DNA of 64,000 nt from Sphingobacterium bambusae (GTDB lineage: Bacteria > Bacteroidota > Bacteroidia > Sphingobacteriales > Sphingobacteriaceae): assembly GCF_033955345.1 (NCBI RefSeq), contig NZ_CP138332.1, forward strand, positions 3,534,001 through 3,598,000, written 5' to 3'. The notes under the pieces are model-generated. The model saw nothing but the letters and a program-made list of their open reading frames with translations, made no database searches and was not told where the DNA came from. The position numbers were made by a program, and so were the translations under genes. Positions 19,101-28,543 of the stretch are shown piece after piece (the stretch's first letter is position 1; each line of letters begins with the position of its first letter).

Positions 19101-20025
19101 TGAAAAGATCATAAATGGAATTTTGACTTAATGAGTTTCCCCATCGAGCGTGATGTTTGAAGTTGTTGAATTGAGCTCCATGGCCTTTTACAGAGAGTCC
19201 CTTTAACGTTCCAATAAGCAGCCGCCCCTCTGGATCTCTTATTATTTTTCGCACATTATTGCTGAGCAGGTTACTGTTGTTCTCGTTGTAATTTGTCCAT
19301 ATACCTTTTGTTAGGTCGTAATGAAAAAGGCCTCGAAATTTGGTAGCTACCCATAGGCTCTTGCTTTCCGAAAATATACAGGTCATAACCCGCTCCCTTT
19401 CAAGCCCTATGGGCATATGAAGGTTTACCATATCCTTCACTTGCTTTTTATGGTAGGTCAAGAGTTCTACGCCATTACTGCTTGTCACGGCATAACGGTC
19501 GTTCTTCAGGGCGACTATGCTTTGCAGGTTCTTTCGATCCAAGATCTTTTCAAGCCGATAGGAAGCTGCCTGTTGATGAAGAACATAAAGGCCGTCGGAA
19601 GTGCAGAGAAAACTGTGTTTATCCGTTAATACCATGTCAAGAACAACTAGTTTTTTATCAAATGGTTGGTCGCCATCATAAACGGCTTTTCGGCTGTTCA
19701 GGTCGTAAAGACGAAAATTCGTGGCTGTAGCAACCAACAGATGGTTCTCTTTGTTTATTTTGATTTTTGTGATATAGCCTATTTTTTGAAAAGCGCTATC
19801 GCGAACGGCTGCATCAACAATGTGTTCCGAATCGTAGGTGTAAATTCCGTATTCTCCTGCAAACCATAACTGACCTCGTTGGTCTTGTGCAATGCTGAGT
19901 ACCGGCTGCTTGTCGAATACATTTTCTTCGGTAAGCGACGTGAAACGAAGTGTCTGTGCATCCACCTGTAGAGCGTACATTAGATATAGAATTGCAGCGA
20001 TACGCAGATATAGAAAAAAGTGCAT
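16168..20025 (-). CDS. Hybrid two-component system sensor/regulator (HTCS) of the PUL
   Basis: 1285 residues. The order is: signal peptide (1-23); two-component-regulator beta-propeller repeats (about 25-640); a Y_Y_Y domain (about 690-760); one membrane span (WWAYLVYAVFAAAAVHFLI); HisKA with VSHEIRTPLTLI; HATPase with LLSNALKYTPTGG, DNGIGV and GTGIGLALS; a receiver domain with phospho-acceptor Asp in LSDIMMPNMNG; and a C-terminal AraC-type HTH. Such proteins sense oligosaccharides in the periplasm and activate their PUL. It is convergent with the GH95-like gene (26 bp apart) and divergent from susC across a 203-bp gap. All key residues look intact. Confidence 0.95.
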   Translation of the reverse strand: MHFFLYLRIAAILYLMYALQVDAQTLRFTSLTEENVFDKQPVLSIAQDQRGQLWFAGEYGIYTYDSEHIVDAAVRDSAFQKIGYITKIKINKENHLLVATATNFRLYDLNSRKAVYDGDQPFDKKLVVLDMVLTDKHSFLCTSDGLYVLHQQAASYRLEKILDRKNLQSIVALKNDRYAVTSSNGVELLTYHKKQVKDMVNLHMPIGLERERVMTCIFSESKSLWVATKFRGLFHYDLTKGIWTNYNENNSNLLSNNVRKIIRDPEGRLLIGTLKGLSVKGHGAQFNNFKHHARWGNSLSQNSIYDLFIDNQKIVWIGTYFGGINALFPPLIKLDVYATRSPAPFQLNSDIVGSFAESADAYWIGTEEEGISEMDKDTRRIVARPQVAKSNLVKDLYVRDGKLYIAQYAGGYATLDIATRESKHYSLHEDAHHIFNNVFSIYVDAKHTIYLGTNLGTFRVEEGEKPILIPELSPFTVADMQEDKNKRAYFLLNTQLYYKDLYGKTFLRDSLNNLAIQGFCIDDNNNLWLTTAESVYKKSTNGELIQVARFRENMLGSPIYYDNKLWITSKNGLVYYDVKTKYSTILNQHDGLPVKNLQSARGFLTKDGRIFITTLNGLVSFMPKDIRFNNTIPHVILRNISVNESVLPVDRIVEDKENTMYEIVLAHDENIIAIDFSSSNFIKPLKNRFRYKLEGFDKDWIETNSGKIRYTNIPEGKHSLLIYASNNDMRWSKSPLKIMLVIRPPLWKTWWAYLVYAVFAAAAVHFLIKFIVEREVLINSEKEYEKKIKFFTQVSHEIRTPLTLITAPLDEIINETAQQSETQQKVRRVKKNADKLLLIINELLDFKRFDDLKQQLRKTEVPLKAYIEDNFYLLHDLAQSKNIRYYIRRIDTVGTFWLDVQQFDKVLLNLLSNALKYTPTGGTVYLELIDANDSIEIHVVDNGIGVLEENQFKIFEEYYRESHTEDVIGTGIGLALSKEIVHRHNGEIFCSSLQRKNERWTIFTVTLRKEYQIDQPNSIDFVAPSTALLPLATYRKHDVQEIILLVEDNPEMLDLLIHLFEEHYTILTATDGVDALEKARLHLPDIILSDIMMPNMNGVELCQAVKTDIKTSHIPFVLLTAVNDSNVQLSTLTYGANLYLVKPFEKKHLFFSVYNLLQISQRNRENFRLQATVSSNESDNKFIQSLDTLIENHLLSEHFDVEFISKQMGMSPPILYRKLKAMTNLSLNNYVKTYRLTKAKELLKTNLNISEVAYAVGFSDRKYFSKEFKKQFGMTPSVYLANERQ

Positions 20026-20101
20026 CTTCGGAGTATGTATGGTTATAATCTAAATTCTGAACGAATTTATGATTTTCACCAATTAATGAATAGCCTTTCG
20101 C

Positions 20102-20172
20102 CGTAAATGGCATTTTATTTACGATTTTGCCCCCAAGTATTTAAGATTATCCCCCTCCCACATACCGTAAAT
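20102..20172. promoter_or_regulatory. Candidate operator region of the HTCS/susC intergenic
   Basis: The 7-mer CGTAAAT occurs at 20102-20108 and 20166-20172, and inverted as ATTTACG at 20117-20123, within the divergent gap. The first and the inverted copy form a dyad. This is the natural place for the HTCS AraC domain to bind, but the role of the motif is inferred. Confidence 0.35.
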
Positions 20173-20228
20173 AGGTGAATTTTGAGCCATTAAGTAACCA
20201 ATCTTATACAGTTAACAAAACCAAAAGT

Positions 20229-23200
20229 ATGATGAAGATTTACAAAATGGGGCTATTAATGCTCTTGCTATGTGCTACACATCTCAGTATGGCTCAGCAG
20301 AAAGTGACTGTTTCGGGGCGTGTGACCGACAAAGGCGGGCAGGTTGTTCCTGGTGTGTCGATTAAAGAGAAGACAGGAGGGACTTCTACATCCAGCAACG
20401 TATCTGGAACATTTACTATACTCGTTCCTGACAATGCAATGCTGATCGTTACGAGTGTTGGCTATGAGAGCCAAGAGATTCCGGTCAATGGACGGAACAC
20501 GCTGGATATCATCCTAGCGTCCACAGACACCGATCTTGAAGAAGTTGTGGTTGTTGGTTATGATACGCGAACGCGCTCCAAGGTATTGGGCTCTGTAGCC
20601 ACTATTGGCGGGGAACAGCTAGCTAACAGACCCGTCACCAATGTATCAACGGCTATATCGGGACTGGCTGCTGGCGTGCAAGTGAATCAGGGAAACGGAA
20701 GGCCCGGAAGCGACGGTGCAACGATCCGCGTTCGTGGATCGGGGAGTTTAAACTACGCCAGCTCATTAATTATCATCGATGGCATCCAACAACCTTCTAT
20801 GGATTTGGTAAACCCAGAAGACATTGAAACGATTTCCGTTTTGAAGGATGCCAATACGGCGGCTATTTATGGTGCCAGAGCTGCCAATGGCGTAATTATG
20901 ATCACCACAAAAAAAGGTGCAAACCGACCTTCGCAAGTTAGCTATTCCACTATTTTTTCCCGACTAAACCCTTCCGTCAAGCCTACTTTTGTAAGTGATT
21001 ATGTAAGGCATATGCAGCTTTATAATGAAGCGGCAGAAAATGTTGGAGTTGCAGGACATTATACCCAAGATGCGATCGATTTGTGGACACGGGCAACTGC
21101 AGATCCAAATGGTATATTGGCTCCATCCGGACTGCCCAACTATGTTGCTTATCCCAACGTAGACTGGGGTGAATGGATATACAATGAGAATTGGCTACAA
21201 AATCACAACCTGCGTATGGATGGTGGCAACGATAACACTACCTATGGTGTTTCCACACGGTATCAAAACAATCCTGGTATTATGCATAATACGGGGATGA
21301 AGAGGTATGATGGACGTGTTAATTTGCAATCTAAGATTAAAGATTTTTTAAGTCTCGTAACCAATACGTTTTTATATAACGAACGTAGGGATAGAGGTAG
21401 CGACGCAAATCTGTATAACTTTTTACGGCAGACCACGCCCGGGATTTATCCGATGTATGAAGGACAATTTGGTGGTGCCGTGGCTTCTTCTAATGAATCT
21501 TCTCAACTGAATAATCTCTTGCTCTATCTTTATGATAATTTAGGGAGCAATGAACGTACGTATTTAAACACAACTTTGTTTGCGCACGTTGACATTTTGG
21601 ATGGCCTTAAATTTGAAACTAGTTTCAACTATAATGCTCGTTTTGATGAAGTTAATACTTTTGCAAACCCTTCGTTGCGCTATGATTTTTCTACCATGGA
21701 ACCTGTCAATACGGCGGCGGTTCCTGCACAGATGACCACCTCACAATCTGCAGCAAAGCAGTATAGGAAAACCTTCGATAACGTGCTTCGCTACAACAAA
21801 GCTTTCGATGTACATAATCTCGGCGTCATATTGGGGCATAACGAATATTACTTTAAAAGTAGTAGTTTCGGAGCTACGCAACGCGGCTTGATAGATCCTA
21901 CTATCACCAATATTGGTTCTGCCACAGAAATGGTTTCCATAAGCGGAGGGGAGGTCGACATGGCCATGCGTTCCTTTTTCGGGCGCATTACCTACGATTA
22001 CGACAGCAAATATTTGGTCGAGTTTAATTTAAGGCGAGACGGATCTTCCAAATTTGGAGCAAACTATAAATACGGTAATTTTCTCTCTGTAGGTTTAGGC
22101 TACAATATCTCTAAGGAAGCATTTATGAAGCCACTAGAACCCTATGTTCAAAATTTGCGACTCCGCGGATCTTGGGGGCGGTTGGGGAATGATCTGGGAG
22201 ACGATTTGAATCACTACGCATGGCATGGCGTGTACGGGTCTAATAGTTATTCTTTCAATGCTGCGCCGGTGAATGCACTGCGCGAGTCGCAGTTTGGTAA
22301 TCCTAATTTGCGTTGGGAAGGTACAACCAGTACAGAGCTTGGGCTGGAGTTTGCTACCTTAAAGAACCGCGCAACGGTACAGGTAGATTATTATAATAAG
22401 CAATCTTATGATGGAATACGTCGTGCTCAGGTACCGCTGACGGCCGGATTTAGAGCGGCTCCATTGTACAATCAGTCGGAAGTAAGAAACAGAGGGATTG
22501 AACTAAGCTTGGCTTGGAGAGATAAACGAGGTGACTTCAGTTATAGCCTAGGGGGAAATTTTGCGCTCAACGCGAATATGGTTACCAAATTTGAAGGAGC
22601 ATTGCAAGAGGGCTGGGTGGATAATGCGGATGGTACACGCACCTGGACAAGTAACCTAGGTCAGGTGTCTACAGGAGGAACTAGCCGAGTGTTGGAAAAT
22701 CATATGATCAACGAGTACTACCTTCGACAAGTGTATCGCGGTGATGGTAGTTATTTCAACGCTGACGGATCGGTCAACGTGAACGGTGGCCCCACCACTG
22801 GGATGATACGGTCAGAAGGTGATTTTGAATGGGTGAGGGCGATGAAAAATGCGGGTTATGCATTCTTGACAAGAACCATGAATCCTGCGGAGAACTATGG
22901 TAGCGCTAGCCTTTATTATGGAGATCTTATTTATGCGGATTTGAACGGAGACGGTCTTTACGGGGGAACTGATGATCAATATCTCACCGGGACAGCGTCT
23001 GCACCACGGTATATTTTTGGATTCAATGCCAATTTTTCATACAAAGGCTTTGATATGTCCATGATATGGGCTGGAGAGTGGGGCGGACAGTACTATTGGA
23101 CAGACCATGGTTATAACAGTAACATTATGATAGCTGGAAATCAGGTCACCACGCGGATTGCGGAAGACCATTATTTTTATAATCCCAATAACCCAACTGA

Positions 23201-23513
23201 TCCCAGAACAAATACGCAAGGTTACTTTCCGCGCTTAAAATATGGCGCCAATAGCGAAAATATCAATAACGTTGCGAGCGATTATTGGCTCTATGACAAT
23301 GGATTTATAAAACTGCGCAATTTGCAGCTTGGTTATACCTTCCATTCGAACTTGACGGAGCGTATAAAAATACGAAATCTTCGGGTATTCTTCTCGGGGG
23401 AAAATCTCTTGCTGTTCACCAAATTCCCGGGAGGCGATCCCGAAATCGGAAATTCCACGGCGGAATACCCAACGATGAGGCAGTACGCTTTCGGACTTAA
23501 TATCGGATTTTAA
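20229..23513 (+). CDS. SusC/RagA-type TonB-linked outer-membrane transporter
   Basis: 1094 residues from the ATG at 20229, chosen because it begins a clean signal peptide (MMKIYKMGLLMLLLCATHLSMAQ). An upstream in-frame start at 20175 would add 18 polar residues. The order is: carboxypeptidase-like domain (VTVSGRVTDKGGQVVPGVSI), TonB-box-like DLEEVVVVGYDT, plug domain with IRVRGSGSLNYASSLIIIDG and AAIYGARAANGVIMITTKKG, then a barrel ending in FGLNIGF. It imports oligosaccharides across the outer membrane together with SusD, whose gene follows after 17 bp. Confidence 0.96.
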   Translation: MMKIYKMGLLMLLLCATHLSMAQQKVTVSGRVTDKGGQVVPGVSIKEKTGGTSTSSNVSGTFTILVPDNAMLIVTSVGYESQEIPVNGRNTLDIILASTDTDLEEVVVVGYDTRTRSKVLGSVATIGGEQLANRPVTNVSTAISGLAAGVQVNQGNGRPGSDGATIRVRGSGSLNYASSLIIIDGIQQPSMDLVNPEDIETISVLKDANTAAIYGARAANGVIMITTKKGANRPSQVSYSTIFSRLNPSVKPTFVSDYVRHMQLYNEAAENVGVAGHYTQDAIDLWTRATADPNGILAPSGLPNYVAYPNVDWGEWIYNENWLQNHNLRMDGGNDNTTYGVSTRYQNNPGIMHNTGMKRYDGRVNLQSKIKDFLSLVTNTFLYNERRDRGSDANLYNFLRQTTPGIYPMYEGQFGGAVASSNESSQLNNLLLYLYDNLGSNERTYLNTTLFAHVDILDGLKFETSFNYNARFDEVNTFANPSLRYDFSTMEPVNTAAVPAQMTTSQSAAKQYRKTFDNVLRYNKAFDVHNLGVILGHNEYYFKSSSFGATQRGLIDPTITNIGSATEMVSISGGEVDMAMRSFFGRITYDYDSKYLVEFNLRRDGSSKFGANYKYGNFLSVGLGYNISKEAFMKPLEPYVQNLRLRGSWGRLGNDLGDDLNHYAWHGVYGSNSYSFNAAPVNALRESQFGNPNLRWEGTTSTELGLEFATLKNRATVQVDYYNKQSYDGIRRAQVPLTAGFRAAPLYNQSEVRNRGIELSLAWRDKRGDFSYSLGGNFALNANMVTKFEGALQEGWVDNADGTRTWTSNLGQVSTGGTSRVLENHMINEYYLRQVYRGDGSYFNADGSVNVNGGPTTGMIRSEGDFEWVRAMKNAGYAFLTRTMNPAENYGSASLYYGDLIYADLNGDGLYGGTDDQYLTGTASAPRYIFGFNANFSYKGFDMSMIWAGEWGGQYYWTDHGYNSNIMIAGNQVTTRIAEDHYFYNPNNPTDPRTNTQGYFPRLKYGANSENINNVASDYWLYDNGFIKLRNLQLGYTFHSNLTERIKIRNLRVFFSGENLLLFTKFPGGDPEIGNSTAEYPTMRQYAFGLNIGF

Positions 23514-23530
23514 TAGAAAGGATCAATACA

Positions 23531-25276
23531 ATGAATACAATATATAAAAAGTTGATAAAGGCTGTTGCCGCTTTTTCTTTGGTAGTTGCCTTGTTTTCCA
23601 TGATAGGATGCGAGAAGGGATTACTGGATACTTTGCCACGGACACAGGTGCTCACGGCCAATATGTGGAACACCGATAATTTGACCGATCTAGGTGTTAA
23701 TGGCGTATACCAAGCGCTGAGATTGGGACAAACACTTTATAAATACGATCAATACGTAACCTTGCAGCCGAGAGACAACCAAGTGCTGCTCAATGGAACG
23801 GCGACATCGAGCTCGGGACTTTTTTCATCGGAATGGCAAGGCCTATATGAAGGTGTGCATGCCGCCAACAATGCCATTTGGGGAATCACGAACGTTTCGC
23901 CTTCGGCCACCGAGAAAAAACAACGTTATCTGGCAGAAGTCAAGTTTTTACGTGCTTTTTTTTACTATAGGCTGAATCAGTTGTACAAGGGCGTGCCGAT
24001 TTACTTGGAGCCGATAGAATGGGATAACGTCTTACGTGGACGAAATACCGAACAAGAAGTATGGGATCAAATTTTGGCAGATCTTAATGACTGTATTGCG
24101 GAATCCAATCTTCCTGATCGGTACAACGCTGGTAACGTTAATTATGGAAGAATCACGAAATCTGCGGCCTACGCCCTAAGGGGAAAAGTATACATGTATC
24201 TTCAGCGTTGGGACGATGCAATCGCTGATTTTCAAACGGTACAGAACTTGGGGCATAGCTTGTTTGCGAACTATGCCAATCTCTTTAAGGGCAGCAACGA
24301 ACAGAGCCCTGAAGTTATTTTTAGCATACAGAATATGGCTTTGGCCGGATATGGATCGGATTATCAGTTTGTGTTCGGATCGCGATCAGCGTTTGGGTCT
24401 AATTGGAATACCATACTCGTTCATCCCGATGCGGTGGATCGCTATGAAAATATCGATGGGACAAAGTTTAGCTGGGATAATATCCTTCCAGGATTTACCG
24501 CGATGACGGCAGCGCAACGTGAAGTGTTTTTCCTGCGTAACAACCTCACGGATGCAGAAAGAGCATCTGCCGCTGCACGAGGTGCCGACATGTCACGCTA
24601 CTTGCCTACCGGAAACGAAGGACGATTGCAGTCGGCGTTTTCAAATAGAGATCCGCGCTTGGCGACTAATGTGATACTACCCTATAGTACATTTGTTGGA
24701 AATAATGCAGGTGTCGACCAACAGTTCACGATGCGTTGGCCATTTAGAGCCGAATTTGGTAACACATTTGATCTGCGGACAGATATCCCTGCTAGATTTT
24801 ATTATTTACCACGTAAGTTTGTTTATGAAGGTGCTAATCCCGGAATCCCTGATCGGTCAAACGGAGCCTATGATTACATCGTGATTCGATTTGCCGACGT
24901 ATTACTCTTATGGGCTGAAGCCTTGAATGAACTCCCAGGAAGAACAATGGAAGCTGTTGCTAAAGTAAATGAGGTAAGAGCTCGTGCCGGTGTTGCCGCT
25001 ATCGCGATATCATCCAACCAAACTGAAATGCGCCAGCTGATACGTGATGAGCGACGTCGGGAATTGATGTGTGAAGGCATTATCTTTTTTGATGAGATGC
25101 GCTGGAAAACTTGGAGGGAAACGTCATTTTATACGGGGAATGGAATTAAGCAGGCATTCGGGAGGATCGACGCACCATACAGTTGGGCGGGCGACCACCT
25201 TTATACCTGGCCGATTCCCCGTACGGAGATTCAACGAAATCCAAACTTGGAACAAAATGAAGGATGGGTGGATTAA
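23531..25276 (+). CDS. SusD/RagB-type surface glycan-binding lipoprotein
   Basis: 581 residues. The signal peptide ends at a lipobox with Cys27 (LFSMIGCEKGLLDTLPRT). The helical TPR-like N-terminal half (YLAEVKFLRAFFYYRLNQLY) and the C-terminal EVRARAGV, RDERRRELMCEG and IPRTEIQRNPNLEQN are hallmarks of the SusD/RagB family. It caps the SusC barrel and captures glycans at the cell surface. The gene follows susC closely and is followed by the lyase-like gene, as in a typical PUL operon. Confidence 0.96.
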   Translation: MNTIYKKLIKAVAAFSLVVALFSMIGCEKGLLDTLPRTQVLTANMWNTDNLTDLGVNGVYQALRLGQTLYKYDQYVTLQPRDNQVLLNGTATSSSGLFSSEWQGLYEGVHAANNAIWGITNVSPSATEKKQRYLAEVKFLRAFFYYRLNQLYKGVPIYLEPIEWDNVLRGRNTEQEVWDQILADLNDCIAESNLPDRYNAGNVNYGRITKSAAYALRGKVYMYLQRWDDAIADFQTVQNLGHSLFANYANLFKGSNEQSPEVIFSIQNMALAGYGSDYQFVFGSRSAFGSNWNTILVHPDAVDRYENIDGTKFSWDNILPGFTAMTAAQREVFFLRNNLTDAERASAAARGADMSRYLPTGNEGRLQSAFSNRDPRLATNVILPYSTFVGNNAGVDQQFTMRWPFRAEFGNTFDLRTDIPARFYYLPRKFVYEGANPGIPDRSNGAYDYIVIRFADVLLLWAEALNELPGRTMEAVAKVNEVRARAGVAAIAISSNQTEMRQLIRDERRRELMCEGIIFFDEMRWKTWRETSFYTGNGIKQAFGRIDAPYSWAGDHLYTWPIPRTEIQRNPNLEQNEGWVD

Positions 25277-25326
25277 CAATCTTATCCGTTTGGGCACGGA
25301 CAAGGTTTGGCGAAGGTAAATTATGC

Positions 25327-27249
25327 ATGATGAAAAAGCCGCAAATCTTTGTTTTAGTGATCTTCTTGTTGTCCCTACCTGCTGTTTATGGGCAAAGTAT
25401 TTTATCGAAGAAAATCAATCCTGATCTTTCGAGTTACTCCATGTCGCATATACAGGATTGGAGGAAACAGACGAAAGCAGATTTGGAAACCATGCTTGAC
25501 GATTTGGACGCTGCGCAAAAGGAGTCGTTTATCAAAGTGGCGGAAAGAGCCAACTCCTTTAGCTGGCCGCCCTTACTGGCCACTGTCTACTTGGAGTTTC
25601 AGTCGACAGGTAATCGAACAAATTATGAGCGGCTGGTCGATGAACGAAGGAAGATACTTTGCCAACTGGTGCTTGGTGAGCTTATGGAAAAGAGGGGGCG
25701 GTTTTTATCTCAAATTGCCAATGGATTGTGGCTTACCTTGGAAGAAAGCACTTGGGTTAGCCCTGCTCATATCGTTTCGCAACGCAGTGGAGCAGGGCTG
25801 CCGGATCCCACTGATCGGTATATCGATTTGGTTGCCGCTCGAACTGCGGCAGACTTATCTTTTCTCTATTTCCTGATGAAAGATGATCTGGATATGGTGT
25901 CGCCGCATCTTGCCCGGAAGATAAAGAAGGAATTGAGTGATAGAATTATTAAGCCTTATATAAAGGACTCCTATTGGTGGATGAGTTTCGACACGGATTT
26001 TATCAATAACTGGAATATTTGGATTAATACCAACGTGCTGAAAACTATCTTGCTGGTCGAAGATGATGAGCAACAGCTGCATGCCGTTTTACGTAAGCTA
26101 CTGCTTAGTGCTGATCGTTTTATAGATAGTTATCCGGAAGATGGTGCTATAGATGAGGGGGCATCCTATTGGAGCCATGCCGGAGGAGAGCTAGGACAAC
26201 TATTGTTGTGGCTTACCTCATCATCGGCCGACAGGCTGTCCTTTGCTGACCAACAGAAAATCAATAATATTGGTCACTATATACAGCATACCCACATAGC
26301 CGATAATGTGTTTGTGAATTTTGCTGACGCAAGTTACCGACAAATTGCTTCGGCAGCAAAAATATGGACCTACGGGATGTTATTTGACGACCCGCAGAGG
26401 AAAAGTTTATCGGCTCAAATGTATGCGCTTGACAAGGCCAGCTTTAATACCAGCTCGCTCCACACGTTCTTTATGTACCTGCCCTATATCCATGAACTGG
26501 ACACCTGGAAGATCGGGCAGGAGGAGAAGGAGTCCGTTTTTTATGAGAGTTTGGGCCTATCGGTAATCAGCGCTGATACGAAGGGAAAAGGTATCGCTTT
26601 TGCCGGAATGGGTGGGCATAATGGGGTTAGTCATAACCACAATGATGTGGGTAGTTTTATCCTGTATCATGACGGTGTACCGGTGCTTATCGATGTCGGC
26701 GTTGCCACCTACAATAAGCAAACTTTCAGTGCGGCGCGCTATTCCTTGTGGCACACGCAGTCGCAGTGGCACAACCTGCCGTTGATAAATGGGGTAGGAC
26801 AAAGGGACGGCAAAGCGTTTAGAGCGACAGATGTGCGTTATAGGGAAGATAAAGGGAAAGCGTTTTACTCGTTGGATATCGCGAAGGCTTATCCCGAGTC
26901 GGCAAAAGTTCATACATGGAAACGTTCTTTTGAGCTGGATAAGCGAAAACAGAAAATTAACGTTGTCGAAGATTTTGAATTAACACAGTGGCTGAAGCCT
27001 AGCGAACTGATGTTCATCAGTCAGATAAGGCCTACCGTGCAGGGTGGAGCGCTAATCTATGCGCTACCGGACAATCGAACCATGTATCTTCGTTTTGACG
27101 GCGCAAAGGTTCGACTGAAGGTTGAAGAAAAGTCTACGGCGGATGAGCGTTTACGTCAGCAGTGGGGAGACTATGTGTATAGGTCAAGCGTTGAGATTAT
27201 CGGGAACAGCAAAAAGGAAAAAATTGCCTACACCATGGAGATTAAATAA
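25327..27249 (+). CDS. Heparinase II/III-like polysaccharide lyase
   Basis: 640 residues from ATG 25327, chosen because MMKKPQIFVLVIFLLSLPAVYGQ is a signal peptide. An earlier frame start at 25264 would overlap susD. The N-terminal alpha/alpha-toroid has NNWNIWINTNV and DEGASYWSHAGGEL. The C-terminal beta-sandwich has HNHNDVGSFILYHDGVPVLI, the hallmark of the heparinase II/III family. Such enzymes cleave uronic-acid glycans by beta-elimination, leaving the unsaturated uronyl ends that GH88 enzymes remove. The substrate (heparinoid, alginate oligomer or another uronic-acid glycan) cannot be decided from sequence. It lies nine bases before the DUF2264 gene. Confidence 0.88.
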   Translation: MMKKPQIFVLVIFLLSLPAVYGQSILSKKINPDLSSYSMSHIQDWRKQTKADLETMLDDLDAAQKESFIKVAERANSFSWPPLLATVYLEFQSTGNRTNYERLVDERRKILCQLVLGELMEKRGRFLSQIANGLWLTLEESTWVSPAHIVSQRSGAGLPDPTDRYIDLVAARTAADLSFLYFLMKDDLDMVSPHLARKIKKELSDRIIKPYIKDSYWWMSFDTDFINNWNIWINTNVLKTILLVEDDEQQLHAVLRKLLLSADRFIDSYPEDGAIDEGASYWSHAGGELGQLLLWLTSSSADRLSFADQQKINNIGHYIQHTHIADNVFVNFADASYRQIASAAKIWTYGMLFDDPQRKSLSAQMYALDKASFNTSSLHTFFMYLPYIHELDTWKIGQEEKESVFYESLGLSVISADTKGKGIAFAGMGGHNGVSHNHNDVGSFILYHDGVPVLIDVGVATYNKQTFSAARYSLWHTQSQWHNLPLINGVGQRDGKAFRATDVRYREDKGKAFYSLDIAKAYPESAKVHTWKRSFELDKRKQKINVVEDFELTQWLKPSELMFISQIRPTVQGGALIYALPDNRTMYLRFDGAKVRLKVEEKSTADERLRQQWGDYVYRSSVEIIGNSKKEKIAYTMEIK

Positions 27250-27257
27250 ACATACTT

Positions 27258-28526
27258 ATGAATAGAAGATTGCTGTTAAAGGCCATAGGAATTTTTGGAG
27301 GAGCTGTGGCCATGCAAAGAAATGTTACGTTGGCAGCGGCTGAGCCAGAGCATCTGCTGAAAAATAGAACGCAGTTGGATGACCGTGCTTACTGGGTTTC
27401 CATAATTAGTAGAATGGCTACACCGATCTTGGAGAACATCAGTAAGCAGCAACTGCGCCAAAACATGCCCATGGAGGTCAGTCCGACCTTTGATACAAGA
27501 GATCCTGGTGTAGGGTATCTTGAGGCGTTCGGCAGATTGCTTGCCGGCATAGCGCCTTGGTTGGCTTTGCCAGACGATGCGTCGGCGGAAGGTGTTCTTC
27601 GTAAGAAATTCAGGGAGCAGGCTTTGTTGGGCATTCAATATGGTGTAGACCCCCAGTCTCCCGATTATTTTACATGGCGGGGCTCATCGTCGCAAACATT
27701 GGTTGATGCGGCTCACTTGGCACAGGCTTTCTTACGTGCGCCACAAGTATTATGGGAACCTTTGGCGGGGGAAACTAAAGCGCGGGTAATCGAAGAGTTC
27801 AAGCTACTGCGCCGTATCAAACCTAACGAGAGCAATTGGCTGCTGTTTGCGGCAATGACCGAAACATTCTTGTATGCGGTAGGTGAGGAGTGTATGCGGG
27901 AAAAGATTGATTATGCCGTCCATAAGTTTGACAAGGAATGGTACGTGGGCGATGGTTGGTACAGTGACGGCGATCGTTTCAGTTTTGATCATTACAACGG
28001 CTATGTCATCCATTGTATGCAGGTCGAGTCGCTTCGGCATAACATTAAGGCAGGGGCCATCTACCAGGAGATGTATGAGCGCGCATATTTGCGTATGCAA
28101 CGCTACGCCCATCATTTGGAACGACTAATATCGCCCGAGGGATATTACACCGTGGTGGGACGATCTTCGACCTATCGGAATGCGGCATTTCAGCCCTTGG
28201 CTGCCGTAGCGCTAGACAATAGGTTGCCGGAAGATATAATGAAAGGACAGGTGCGTGCGGGGTTAACAGCCATCCTTCGACATATTTACAGGGATGAGAC
28301 ATTCCGTCAATCAGGTTGGCTAAGCATGGGGCTGGTTGGAGATAAGCAGCAAAACTTAGCAGATTACTATACTAATGCGGGCTCTATGTATGTAGGCTCC
28401 TTATCATTCCTGCCTTTAGGGTTGCCCGCGGATGACGAATTTTGGACCTGTAAATCCGAGAAATGGACCTCGCAAAAGGCATTTGCAGGCGAACCTTTTC
28501 CGAAAGACTATTATGTAACGTATTAA
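27258..28526 (+). CDS. DUF2264 family protein (probable GH154-like glucuronidase)
   Basis: 422 residues. The N-terminus MNRRLLLKAIGIFGGAVAM has a twin-Arg signal-like stretch. An alpha/alpha-barrel-type body follows, with DPGVGYLEAFGRLLAGIAPW, ESNWLLFAAMTETFLYA and VGDGWYSDGDRFSFDHYNGY, patterns of the DUF2264 family. From memory, DUF2264 proteins in Bacteroides glycan loci include GH154 beta-glucuronidases; I hold that link with moderate confidence. Its place between the lyase-like gene and a GH88 gene fits an exo-enzyme acting on uronic acids. Export is predicted. Confidence 0.78.
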   Translation: MNRRLLLKAIGIFGGAVAMQRNVTLAAAEPEHLLKNRTQLDDRAYWVSIISRMATPILENISKQQLRQNMPMEVSPTFDTRDPGVGYLEAFGRLLAGIAPWLALPDDASAEGVLRKKFREQALLGIQYGVDPQSPDYFTWRGSSSQTLVDAAHLAQAFLRAPQVLWEPLAGETKARVIEEFKLLRRIKPNESNWLLFAAMTETFLYAVGEECMREKIDYAVHKFDKEWYVGDGWYSDGDRFSFDHYNGYVIHCMQVESLRHNIKAGAIYQEMYERAYLRMQRYAHHLERLISPEGYYTVVGRSSTYRNAAFQPLAAVALDNRLPEDIMKGQVRAGLTAILRHIYRDETFRQSGWLSMGLVGDKQQNLADYYTNAGSMYVGSLSFLPLGLPADDEFWTCKSEKWTSQKAFAGEPFPKDYYVTY

Positions 28527-28543
28527 AAGATCTGTATAATCAA

